A stretch of 64,000 nt of DNA from Leptospiraceae bacterium (lineage in GTDB: Bacteria > Spirochaetota > Leptospiria > Leptospirales > Leptospiraceae), in NCBI GenBank assembly GCA_024233865.1, contig JACKPA010000005.1:186001-250000 (forward strand). The letters run 5' to 3'. Below, one piece after another: positions 8,150-16,401 of the stretch; positions within the stretch are counted from its first letter, which is position 1, and each line of letters opens with the position of its first letter. Under the pieces are notes generated by a model. The model was not told the DNA's origin. It saw only the letters and a list, made by a program, of their open reading frames with translations, and made no database searches. Position numbers and translations under genes: made by a program.

Positions 8150-9433
8150 ATGATAGAAGAAAAGATTCCATTAGGAATAAATTTAAAAACGAAAAAACCA
8201 TTTAACGTCATTATTGCAGATAATCCTAATATGGATAGGCAGCTACTCAAGCGGTTTCTTTTACAAGAAAACTTTAATGTTATTTCGGAAGCAGCGACAC
8301 AAAATGAAGCATTGGACTATATAAAGGATAATGCTTCCGTGTCACAAATTCTTTTTTTTAATGTAACAATGAATGGAGATTCATGCTCTACCATTGTAAA
8401 GGAAATGAAACAAATTGCACCTCATTTGATTATTATTGCCATTGGCTCAAATCCTGGAAAAACTATAATCCAGGATTTGTTGGCATTAAAGATTTCTTCT
8501 CTGCTTTTGAAACCGATTTCTAAAAATAAGTTAAATGAAAAACTTGCACAGCTCTTAAATAGGAGAGATTTGATTGATATTCAAACGGCTTATCAAACGT
8601 CTTATATTAATTTAACAGAGATAAAAATTCCTCCAATTCCAACTATTATGCTAAAAATTATCAATTTTGACACAAGTAATTCGGTAGCCGGAAGTTCCGA
8701 ATTGGAAAAACTTGTTGGACCGGACAAATCACTTAGCACTAGCATTTTAAGAATTGCAAACTCTTCCTTTTATGGCAGGTCGGGTTCCATTAAGAGTTTA
8801 AAAGATGCAATTACTCTCTTAGGAATAAAAACCGTTAAGAATTTGGTCATTCTTCAATTTACAAAAAAAATGGGAAGTAGTTTTAAAAACGAAACTTTAA
8901 GCTTATACATGCACAGATTACCTATCGTTTCCGCTTTGGTTGCTCTCGATTTGAGTGCTCCGCTTGGTGTAAAGAGTTTAAAAGAAGACCTTTTTCTTAC
9001 TTCTTTGCTTCGCAAGATTGGAATGGTAGTTTTAGCTCAAAACTTTACACAAAAATATATGGATGTGCTTAAAATTTTATCAATCACAGATCGAAATTTA
9101 CACAAAGTAGAGAAAGAAGTGTTTAACACGAATTCGATTGAATTAGGAATTAAAGTTTTTAAGTTATGGAACTTGCCGGATCTTTTTCAAGACATTGTTG
9201 CAAAGCAAAACTTCACAATAGAAGAGATACCTAACTTGACTGACTACGACAAAGTCACACGTATGGCAGAGATAATATCCAAAAGAATTATGGAACTTCA
9301 TTTCACAGAAGAAGAAACACAGTTGGAAATAGAACTTTTCAAAGCATACAACGCTGACCCTTCAGTACAAGAGAAATTTAATTTGGAATATTATGATACT
9401 TTAAAGGATCATCCATTTTTATCAGTCGAATAG
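8150..9433 (+). CDS. Degenerate receiver plus HDOD domain signalling protein
   Basis: A 427-residue protein. Residues 18-130 have the CheY receiver fold (FNVIIADNPNMDRQLLKRFL), but the phospho-accepting aspartate is replaced by asparagine in ILFFNVTMNG, so it is probably not phosphorylated in the usual way. From about residue 150 comes an HDOD domain (IPPIPTIMLKIINF, then LSTSILRIANSSFYGR and SIKSLKDAITLLGIKTVKN), an HD-related output domain lacking the HD metal ligands and used in signalling and stress regulation. The gene stands alone and ends at a convergent intergenic repeat. Confidence 0.85.
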   Translation: MIEEKIPLGINLKTKKPFNVIIADNPNMDRQLLKRFLLQENFNVISEAATQNEALDYIKDNASVSQILFFNVTMNGDSCSTIVKEMKQIAPHLIIIAIGSNPGKTIIQDLLALKISSLLLKPISKNKLNEKLAQLLNRRDLIDIQTAYQTSYINLTEIKIPPIPTIMLKIINFDTSNSVAGSSELEKLVGPDKSLSTSILRIANSSFYGRSGSIKSLKDAITLLGIKTVKNLVILQFTKKMGSSFKNETLSLYMHRLPIVSALVALDLSAPLGVKSLKEDLFLTSLLRKIGMVVLAQNFTQKYMDVLKILSITDRNLHKVEKEVFNTNSIELGIKVFKLWNLPDLFQDIVAKQNFTIEEIPNLTDYDKVTRMAEIISKRIMELHFTEEETQLEIELFKAYNADPSVQEKFNLEYYDTLKDHPFLSVE

Positions 9434-9449
9434 ATTTTGGCTTCTCTTA

Positions 9450-9562
9450 GTAGGGTTGTGTAAAAAAAGGGACATTTCGCTCAATGTCCGAAAAGCGCTC
9501 AAACGATCCCTGAGCGTAGTCGAACGAAGGGAGCAAAACCGGCTTTTTATAGCCACCTTTTA
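9450..9562. repeat. Palindromic dispersed element, copy 1
   Basis: Begins with GTAGGGTTGTGTAA (9450-9463). The interior contains GACATT...AATGTC and TCCCTGAGCGTAGTCGAAC, each part of a small hairpin. It matches the better preserved copy at 42536-42649 over most of its length; the right end here is degraded. It lies between two convergent genes and may act as a bidirectional terminator. No protein is encoded, so any movement would need enzymes supplied elsewhere. Confidence 0.7.
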
Positions 9563-9567
9563 GAATT

Positions 9568-9846
9568 TCATTGGTCTATAAGTCCTATCTCTATAAATGA
9601 TGCTTCGGATTTTCGAATACACAGATTATAGTTCATTACTTTAATTTCCAAAGGGTCCCCAAGAGGGGCTTTTTTTATCATAAGAACTTCTTCACCTATA
9701 ACCAAACCTAACTCAACCAACCTTTCAATACTTTCATTTCCAGGAAGAATACCAATAATTTTTCCTTTTTTTCCCTCTTTTAAATCGGCTAGAGATTGCA
9801 TTTGTGAGTTATTTTGTAGGTTGGATATTTCCTTTTTCTTTCTCAT
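9568..9846 (-). CDS. FeoA-domain protein
   Basis: Small SH3-like protein of the FeoA family, which modulates the ferrous iron transporter FeoB. The domain spans from LADLKEGKKGKIIGI to IRKSEASFIEI, with the typical LVELGLVIGEEVLMI strand. No feoB is adjacent, so partner and role are unproven. The ATG at 9846 is preceded by AAGGAA and overlaps the end of the upstream gene by 38 bases; an ATG at 9801 would avoid the overlap, and a TTG at 9870 would extend it. The N-terminus is very lysine-rich. Confidence 0.8.
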   Translation of the reverse strand: MRKKKEISNLQNNSQMQSLADLKEGKKGKIIGILPGNESIERLVELGLVIGEEVLMIKKAPLGDPLEIKVMNYNLCIRKSEASFIEIGLIDQ

Positions 9847-10741
9847 AGATTTTTTGGTTCCTTTTTTCAATTTCCTCGATAAACCTAGGGTTCTTTGTAA
9901 ACTTACTTGCTTCTAAGCTTAAAATTTTAGAATTTGTATATTGCTTGTCCCAATAATATGCTTCAGCTAGAGAATTTAAATAAAAAGGGTTATTTGGATT
10001 TTGGTCTTGGTATTGTTTTAATAGTTTTATTGCCAAGACTCTGTTAGAAGACCTCGTAACGATACGATAATCCCGCAAAGCCAAAGTAAATTTTTTTTGT
10101 TCATAGTATTTCTTTCCTCTCTCGATATAGTATCTCAACTTGTCCCTGGCAGATTTGATGGCTATTTTGTAATGACGATCATCATCAAGCAAATCTATTA
10201 AAAACAAACCGGCAAAAAAGTCTGCCAATTCATAAAGATTGAGTTGGACATTAAGACCTAATACCCATCCTAGTGTAATTTCAATTTTTCCATTCAAATA
10301 CTTTCGATCTTTAGCTGTTTTCTCGTCATAAGACTTGTTTCTAAGCTTAAAGTCTTCCCAAACGTATTCGTTTGTTCCGCGAAGAGATTCACAGTGTTCT
10401 AAAAAATTGATGTAATTATCAATATAAGTCCTATCTTTGCTCTTGGCACTACACTTGCCGGTATATCCGACTAGGTTTGTACTCCATGCATATTCATAAT
10501 TAAAGTACCGAGCCTTGTGCTGCCCTACAAGAAACATAAGAAATGGTTTGCTTGATGTTCGATAAATAAACATTCCAAAGCCCAAAGAAATTTTGCTGAT
10601 TTGAATACCAGCTCCAAAGCCTCCTCCAACTTGAAAACTGACAATATCCAAAAGATCTTTTTTTCGATCTTTCATATAAGCAGAACTTGAAGTAGAGCAA
10701 CTTACAACAAAAAATAGAATTGCTAGTAGAGAGTAACGCAT
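9809..10741 (-). CDS. TPR-containing lipoprotein, function unknown
   Basis: A 310-residue protein with a short lipoprotein signal; the lipobox is FFVVSC with the acylated cysteine at residue 15. A glycine-rich stretch (QVGGGFGAGIQISKISLGFG) follows. Residues 205-295 look like two or three tetratricopeptide helices (ERGKKYYEQKKFTLALRDY and LNSLAEAYYWDKQY). Probably envelope-anchored. I recognise no specific function. It is transcribed just before the FeoA-like gene and overlaps it, so the two are likely coexpressed. Confidence 0.75.
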   Translation of the reverse strand: MRYSLLAILFFVVSCSTSSSAYMKDRKKDLLDIVSFQVGGGFGAGIQISKISLGFGMFIYRTSSKPFLMFLVGQHKARYFNYEYAWSTNLVGYTGKCSAKSKDRTYIDNYINFLEHCESLRGTNEYVWEDFKLRNKSYDEKTAKDRKYLNGKIEITLGWVLGLNVQLNLYELADFFAGLFLIDLLDDDRHYKIAIKSARDKLRYYIERGKKYYEQKKFTLALRDYRIVTRSSNRVLAIKLLKQYQDQNPNNPFYLNSLAEAYYWDKQYTNSKILSLEASKFTKNPRFIEEIEKRNQKIYEKEKGNIQPTK

Positions 10742-10788
10742 AACGATTTATTCATTAGACAAATGTTTCTCTTTGCTAAAAAAGTCCA

Positions 10789-13566
10789 TTATAATTGACT
10801 AAACTCGTCTATAAATCGTTTTATTTTTTCTATTACCAAAGGAAATTCTTCCAAAGTATAAGGAAGAGAAACGATATCAAACATTTTGGTTTGTTTCTCT
10901 AGTTTGTCGCCCAGGGAAATAAGCGTATGGAAAGTATATTTTGAACCTAAATCTTTTAATTTTAATGAAAAGCTTTCTATATCACTGAAAATTAGTTTTT
11001 CTTTGCAATTATTCCAATCCTTAATTAATTTATTTGTTAATATTGTATATAATTCTATTACATTGGATATGTTTTCTGAATTGACATTTTCAAATAAACT
11101 TTCCTTTGCGGGTGTTGATTTTTGTATATGCTTTTGAATTTCTAGAATAAAATCAGTTCGATTCACCGGTTTTCTTAAATACCCATCAAACTCTTTTTTT
11201 AACCTTTCATCATCTGCTACCGATGCAGTGAGTGCAATAACCGGTATATTTTTTAAGTCTTCTTTAGCTTTTAGAATTTTTAATGCTTCGTAACCATTCA
11301 TAACCGGCATTCGAATGTCTAAAACAATTAAGTTCGGATGTTTTGATATGGCAATTTCAATTGCTTCCTTTCCATTGCTTGCTTCAAAAATCTCAATTTC
11401 CGTACCTCGTAAATATCCGCGAAGTACCTCCTTGTTGGATTCTATGTCATCAACCATCAATAGGGAGATGCCTTTAAAGTTTGGCTTAATGTAATCTTTT
11501 TGCTTGGATGCATATTGTGTTTGATAGGATTCTTCTACCTGTATTTCTTGAAAAAAAACCGTAAAAGTACTTCCTAAATTTAAATTGCTTTCTAATAAGA
11601 TTTTTCCACCCATCATCTTTGCCAAGCGAGAACTAATAGTTAGACCTAAACCGGTACCTCCGTATTTTGCTTGATTTTGCTCTTTTCTTTGGCTAAAAGC
11701 TTCAAAAATCATTTCTTGCTCTTCTTTGGGAATTCCAGTGCCTGTGTCTTGAATAGATATATACAATTCAAGAGAATTTTTTTGAAGAGGATTTTTTTGA
11801 GTTCGAACTGATAGTTTGATAAATCCCGAACTTGTAAATTTTACTGAATTCCCAATTAAGTTAATAAGAATTTGTCTCAAACGAATTTCGTCTAATAGTA
11901 TATGTGGTAAATTGGGCTCTATATTAAATTGAAATTCCAAACCTTTCTCGTAAATAGATTTTGAAAAAACACTTTTTAACTCTTCCAGCAATTGCTGCAA
12001 ATTTACGACTCCATAGTTTAACTTTAGCTTTCCAGCCTCTACTTTGGATAAATCTAATATATCATTGATAAGGGTCAGAAGTGTTTTGCTGCTTGAAACA
12101 ATAGAAGAGAGGTATTGCTTTTGAACATCGTCCGTTATCATATTGTCCAGCAATTCAGTAAAACCAATAATAGCATTCATAGGAGTTCGTATTTCATGGC
12201 TCATGTTTGCCAAAAACTCGCTTTTAATTTTGTTTGCTTTTTCCGCTTCCTCTTTAGCTTCTCTTAATGCTCTGTTTGTGCTAATAATTTCTTTTTCAGC
12301 TCGAATTCTTTCTGTGATATCAAGAGCCAAACAAGCAAACCCAATCAATACCCCTTCTTCGTTTACCAAAGTTGTATTGTACCAATCACATATAATTTCT
12401 TTTCCATCTTTTCTAGTATTAGCAGCAACGAAATTTTTTGCTTCTTTATCCAAAATAAGATTTGTTATATAGTTATCAAATTGAAGCCTGAAATGTTCTG
12501 AAATTAATTTTTGAGAAATATTTTTTCCCAGCATTTCCCCTTTATTATAACCAAATATTTTTTCTGCCGCAGGATTCCAATTGATTATTTGAAGATTTAT
12601 ATTAAGTTCCATATAAGCCAAAGGAGTCTCTTGAAAATAAAATAACAATTTCTGATTCAATTGACGGAGTTCTTTGCCATTTTCGTTAAGTGTCTCTTCG
12701 GCTTTTTTTCTTTCTGTTATATCATGGATAATAGCCAGAATGTTTTCTTGATTATTAATAGAGCTAAATATTAATGATGTAGAAATTTCAGCCCAAAAAA
12801 ATATACCTCCTTTCTTCAGATAACGTTTCTCCAATTGGAAACTTTCTATTTGCTTAGAGATTAATAAATTAAAATAACGTTTGAAAATTTTTATATCATC
12901 TTCGTATGTCAAATCAAAAATGGTCAATTTCTTTAGTTCTTCCGGATTGTATCCTGTCATTTTTGCCCATGCACTATTCATTTGAAGAAAGTTACCTCGT
13001 TTATCTACTAAAACTATAGATGCCGTCGCATTGGAAAAAATTGCCCTATATCTTTCTTCACTATCAAATAATTCTCTTGTTCTCTCCTTGACTTTTTCTT
13101 CCAACGCTTCCAATAGTTTATGATTTTTCATTTTCAATTCATAAACCTCTAGCGCCTTATCTATGGTTATTTTGAAGTCTAGTTCATTAAATGGTTTAGT
13201 CACATAGCGATACACTTCGCCTCTATTAATGGCAAGAATTGTTTCTTCCGAATTACTGTAACCGGTTAGCATTATTTTAATTGTATGAGGATATATTGAG
13301 GCTACCTTTTCCAAAAATTCAATTCCGGTTACTTCTGGCATTCGTTGATCAGCAATAACAACTTTGATATTTTCTTTTTCTAATATTTTAAAACCTTCCA
13401 TAGCCGAATCTGCCAAATATATGTTGTAGTATCGTTTGTATAAATATTTAAAGCTACTTAAGTTTAAAGGTTCATCATCTACATATAGTATTTTAGGCTT
13501 TTCTTGATCCATGTTTTTAGTTTCCATTAAGGGGAATAAAGACACTAAACATACTCCCCAACTCAT
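10789..13566 (-). CDS. Hybrid sensor histidine kinase with N- and C-terminal receivers
   Basis: Cytosolic multidomain kinase. Order: receiver 1 (PKILYVDDEPLN; phospho-Asp in VVIADQRMPE), a coiled linker, PAS 1 (EERYRAIFSNATASIVLVDK), PAS 2 (NWNPAAEKIFGYNKGE), HisKA with the histidine in NMSHEIRTPMNAIIGF, HATPase (GTGIPKEE, GGTGLGL), receiver 2 (phospho-Asp in LIVLDIRMPVMNG), then about 100 residues resembling an HPt bundle whose phospho-histidine position is not a histidine. The ATG at 13566 has AGGAA 6 bases upstream but overlaps the preceding kinase gene by 50 bases; ATGs at 13527 and 13512 are alternatives, the last giving MDQEKPKILYVDDEP. Confidence 0.9.
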   Translation of the reverse strand: MSWGVCLVSLFPLMETKNMDQEKPKILYVDDEPLNLSSFKYLYKRYYNIYLADSAMEGFKILEKENIKVVIADQRMPEVTGIEFLEKVASIYPHTIKIMLTGYSNSEETILAINRGEVYRYVTKPFNELDFKITIDKALEVYELKMKNHKLLEALEEKVKERTRELFDSEERYRAIFSNATASIVLVDKRGNFLQMNSAWAKMTGYNPEELKKLTIFDLTYEDDIKIFKRYFNLLISKQIESFQLEKRYLKKGGIFFWAEISTSLIFSSINNQENILAIIHDITERKKAEETLNENGKELRQLNQKLLFYFQETPLAYMELNINLQIINWNPAAEKIFGYNKGEMLGKNISQKLISEHFRLQFDNYITNLILDKEAKNFVAANTRKDGKEIICDWYNTTLVNEEGVLIGFACLALDITERIRAEKEIISTNRALREAKEEAEKANKIKSEFLANMSHEIRTPMNAIIGFTELLDNMITDDVQKQYLSSIVSSSKTLLTLINDILDLSKVEAGKLKLNYGVVNLQQLLEELKSVFSKSIYEKGLEFQFNIEPNLPHILLDEIRLRQILINLIGNSVKFTSSGFIKLSVRTQKNPLQKNSLELYISIQDTGTGIPKEEQEMIFEAFSQRKEQNQAKYGGTGLGLTISSRLAKMMGGKILLESNLNLGSTFTVFFQEIQVEESYQTQYASKQKDYIKPNFKGISLLMVDDIESNKEVLRGYLRGTEIEIFEASNGKEAIEIAISKHPNLIVLDIRMPVMNGYEALKILKAKEDLKNIPVIALTASVADDERLKKEFDGYLRKPVNRTDFILEIQKHIQKSTPAKESLFENVNSENISNVIELYTILTNKLIKDWNNCKEKLIFSDIESFSLKLKDLGSKYTFHTLISLGDKLEKQTKMFDIVSLPYTLEEFPLVIEKIKRFIDEFSQL

Positions 13567-14512
13567 TATACTTTCCTATTTCGATAAACCCTTTATGTTT
13601 TTTTATAATTTCCAAACTGATAAACAAACCTAATCCTGTTCCTTTTCCAACTTCTTTTTTTGTAAAAAATGGTTCAAATATATAAGGTACATCTTCTTTT
13701 GGAATGCCTAAGCCTGTATCACCAATGTCGATTTGAATGAATTGTTTAAAGTATCTTGTAACTAAAGATGTTTTAATGTTGATTTCCTTTTTCATGTTTG
13801 TATTTTTAGGATTTGTAATTGACTCAATGGCATTTGTTAAGATATTTAAAAACACTTTATTGATTTTTCCCTGGTAACAGGAAACCATTGGAATATCTCC
13901 ATAATCTTTAGATATTGTAATGGAATCTATGTGTTTATCTCTTAATACTAATAAAGTAGTATCTAAAATTTTATGAATGTCTTCTTTGGTCTTTTCTTCC
14001 TCGGTTAAATTAGGAAAAAGCAAAAGTCCCTTTATAATTTCACTTGTCCTTTCCACACCGGAAATTACGTTATTAATTAATTCACGAGTGGTTTCGCTTA
14101 CTTGTGAAAAATCAACTTCCCTTTTTATTTTTTCGATTTTTTTTAACTTTTGTTGGTAGTTTCTTTCATCAATTTGGTTACATTCTTCTATAACTACTAA
14201 AGTGTCTTCAAAAATATTTTTTAGTGCCTTGATACTTGCGTTGATAAAATTAAGCGGATTGTTCATTTCATGGGCAATTCCAGCAGTTAGGATTCCTAAA
14301 GATGCGAATTTTTCCGAGTAAACTAATTGGTACTGTGTTTCTTTCAATTGCGTAACAATTTCTTCAAGCTGTTTTTTTTGTTCTTGCAGTGTTTTATTAG
14401 CTTTTCTTAATTCTTCCGATTGATAAATAATTTTTCGAGTCCGTTTTTGTACAAGTTCTTCTAGGTGGTCTTGATATTGTTTTAACTCCAATTCAGTATT
14501 TTTCCGCTTCAT
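13517..14512 (-). CDS. Sensor histidine kinase with N-terminal coiled coil
   Basis: A 331-residue soluble kinase. Residues 1-65 are a long coiled coil (LEELVQKRTRKIIYQSEELR). The HisKA-type histidine is in GILTAGIAHEMNNPLNFI, followed by an ATPase domain with the N box ILTNAIES, GDTGLGIPKED and GKGTGLGLFISLEIIKKH. There is no membrane segment or own sensor domain, so input must come from a partner. The 3' end overlaps the hybrid kinase gene, which carries an N-terminal receiver; the two probably form one phosphorelay. Confidence 0.9.
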   Translation of the reverse strand: MKRKNTELELKQYQDHLEELVQKRTRKIIYQSEELRKANKTLQEQKKQLEEIVTQLKETQYQLVYSEKFASLGILTAGIAHEMNNPLNFINASIKALKNIFEDTLVVIEECNQIDERNYQQKLKKIEKIKREVDFSQVSETTRELINNVISGVERTSEIIKGLLLFPNLTEEEKTKEDIHKILDTTLLVLRDKHIDSITISKDYGDIPMVSCYQGKINKVFLNILTNAIESITNPKNTNMKKEINIKTSLVTRYFKQFIQIDIGDTGLGIPKEDVPYIFEPFFTKKEVGKGTGLGLFISLEIIKKHKGFIEIGKYNELGSMFSVFIPLNGN

Positions 14513-14544
14513 TAGTTCTTCCTTTTTTCTGTGAAATGAAAAAT

Positions 14545-15396
14545 TTATATAGCTTTACATAATATGTTGTCAATTAATCGAATTCCATCCACAAAAACTG
14601 CTGTAGAAATCAAACATTCTTGGTGAATTCGTTCTAAAGGTTCTAGGCTTATTGGATTTACTATTTCCAAATAATCAATTTTTGTTAATGGCGAAGAATG
14701 GATAATATCGGAAATTACCTCTTTTATGATTTTTACGTCTAACTCATTGCTTTCAATCATCTCATTGCTTATTTTTAAAGCCCTATAGATTAAATTTGCT
14801 GCTTCTCGAGCCATGGGATTTAAACGAGCATTACGAGAGCTCATTGCCAACCCGTCTTCTTCCCGGATTGTATCGATCCCCTTGACAATTACAGGAAAAT
14901 GTAGTATTTTTGAAAATTCTTTCACAATCAAATACTGCTGATAGTCTTTTTTTCCAAAAAAAGCAATATCTGGTTGGATAAGATGAAAAAATTTTGAAAT
15001 CACCAATAAAACACCTTCAAAATGCCCTGGACGAGTAGTTGCACATAAATTTTTCATAAGATGTGGAATTCGCAATTCTACTTTTGCTTCCTCAGCCGGA
15101 TAAATTTCCCAAGCAGCCGGTAAAAATACCATATCAGCTCCTCCGTCTTGGCATTTTATGATATCTTCTTCTGTATTTCTAGGGTATTTTTCAAAATCTT
15201 TTGGATCATTAAACTGAGCAGGATTTACAAAAATTGATACAACCGTAAAGTCCGCAGATTTGATGGATTCTTGAATCAAATTCAAATGACCTTTATGCAA
15301 AAATCCCATTGTAGGCACAAATCCTATCGTTTTTTTTTGCGATTTGATTTCTTGGATTTTACGAGTTAGTTCGGATATGGTTTTTAGTGTCAACAT
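14545..15396 (-). CDS. panC: Pantothenate synthetase (pantoate--beta-alanine ligase)
   Basis: Joins pantoate and beta-alanine with ATP to give pantothenate, the CoA precursor. The ATP-binding motif is FVPTMGFLHKGHLNLI; FGKKDYQQ and the adenylate-binding MSSRNARL are also present. At 283 residues it has the normal length. No other pantothenate gene is nearby. A 32-base gap separates it from the downstream histidine kinase gene, so read-through from panC into the kinase pair is possible. Confidence 0.96.
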   Translation of the reverse strand: MLTLKTISELTRKIQEIKSQKKTIGFVPTMGFLHKGHLNLIQESIKSADFTVVSIFVNPAQFNDPKDFEKYPRNTEEDIIKCQDGGADMVFLPAAWEIYPAEEAKVELRIPHLMKNLCATTRPGHFEGVLLVISKFFHLIQPDIAFFGKKDYQQYLIVKEFSKILHFPVIVKGIDTIREEDGLAMSSRNARLNPMAREAANLIYRALKISNEMIESNELDVKIIKEVISDIIHSSPLTKIDYLEIVNPISLEPLERIHQECLISTAVFVDGIRLIDNILCKAI

Positions 15397-15558
15397 AAAA
15401 AATAGATGAAAAAGACATATATTATATAAGTGAAGATTCTTTGTATGGCTTTAAAAGACAAGTTTTTTTATAGATAAAAAACTATAGAACATTTAAGTGG
15501 TATAAAAAATCTATTAGTGGGTTAGGTTTTAAAAATTAAACGATCTTTATTTTATTTT

Positions 15559-16386
15559 ATGATGATTTTTCATCTTGCCTATTGTTCGAGTGTTCTTTAT
15601 CATCCGAGTAAAGAAACTTTTTTTACACCGGAAAAGTTGGGTTATACAAAAAGAGACGTATTTTTAAAAGTAGATCAAGATATACAATTACATATTTGGC
15701 ATATACAACCTAAATCAGAAAAGAGTAGAAATGCCGTTATTTTACAATTTCATGGAAACGGACAAAATATGACTAGTCATTTTTTATCTTTGGTTTGGCT
15801 CGTTGACCATGGATATGATCTATTTACCTATGACTATCGAGGTTACGGGCAAACAAAAGGTGATCCCAATCCGGAAGTAGTAAACCAAGATTCTGTCAAA
15901 GTTATTCGGTACGTATCGGAATATTGTCAAAAAAAAGGAAAAAAGTTAATCATTTACGGACAAAGTTTAGGTGGTGCTGTTGCCATGAGAGCTTTACACG
16001 ATGTCCCAGATAAATCAGATATCATTCTTGTTATGATAGATGGTTCTTTTGCTTCATACAAACAGGTTTCCAGAAGTATCCTGAGCAAGCAATTGATTGT
16101 GCCTTTACCATTCATTTTGTCCTTTTTTGTTTCTAATTCATATAGTCCTGCGGATTTTATATCCAAAATTTCTCCTATTCCAATGATTATCGTACATGGT
16201 ACAAATGACAATATAGTCCCTTTTGAAAACGGAAAAGAAGTTTTCCGATTGGCAGAACAACCAAAACAATTTTGGGAAATTCGAGGAGCCGGGCATGTTG
16301 ATTGGATGAACTTTGGAAGAGGCAACAATGCTAAAAAATTTGTAAGCCTTTTAAATGATATGGTGGATCAGTATAAAAACGAATAA
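15559..16386 (+). CDS. Alpha/beta hydrolase, probable lipoprotein
   Basis: Serine hydrolase fold: oxyanion segment QFHGNGQNMTS, nucleophile elbow IYGQSLGGAVA (G-x-S-x-G), acid in VHGTNDNIVPFENG, and histidine in GAGHVDWMNFG. It resembles the FrsA/BEM46 type of exported hydrolases; the substrate is unknown. The N-terminus has the lipobox-like LAYCSS but, from this ATG, only nine residues before the cysteine. The frame stays open upstream to an ATT at 15535 with AGG 8 bases before it, which would complete a normal lipoprotein signal (KRSLFYFMMIFHLAYC). It is followed after 15 bases by the AsmA-like gene. Confidence 0.8.
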   Translation: MMIFHLAYCSSVLYHPSKETFFTPEKLGYTKRDVFLKVDQDIQLHIWHIQPKSEKSRNAVILQFHGNGQNMTSHFLSLVWLVDHGYDLFTYDYRGYGQTKGDPNPEVVNQDSVKVIRYVSEYCQKKGKKLIIYGQSLGGAVAMRALHDVPDKSDIILVMIDGSFASYKQVSRSILSKQLIVPLPFILSFFVSNSYSPADFISKISPIPMIIVHGTNDNIVPFENGKEVFRLAEQPKQFWEIRGAGHVDWMNFGRGNNAKKFVSLLNDMVDQYKNE

Positions 16387-16401
16387 ATTGTCTTAATAAT
16401 T

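Noticed and set aside
12143..12472. Plus-strand frame of 109 residues
   Set aside because: It lies fully antisense to the hybrid histidine kinase and has no ribosome site or family resemblance.
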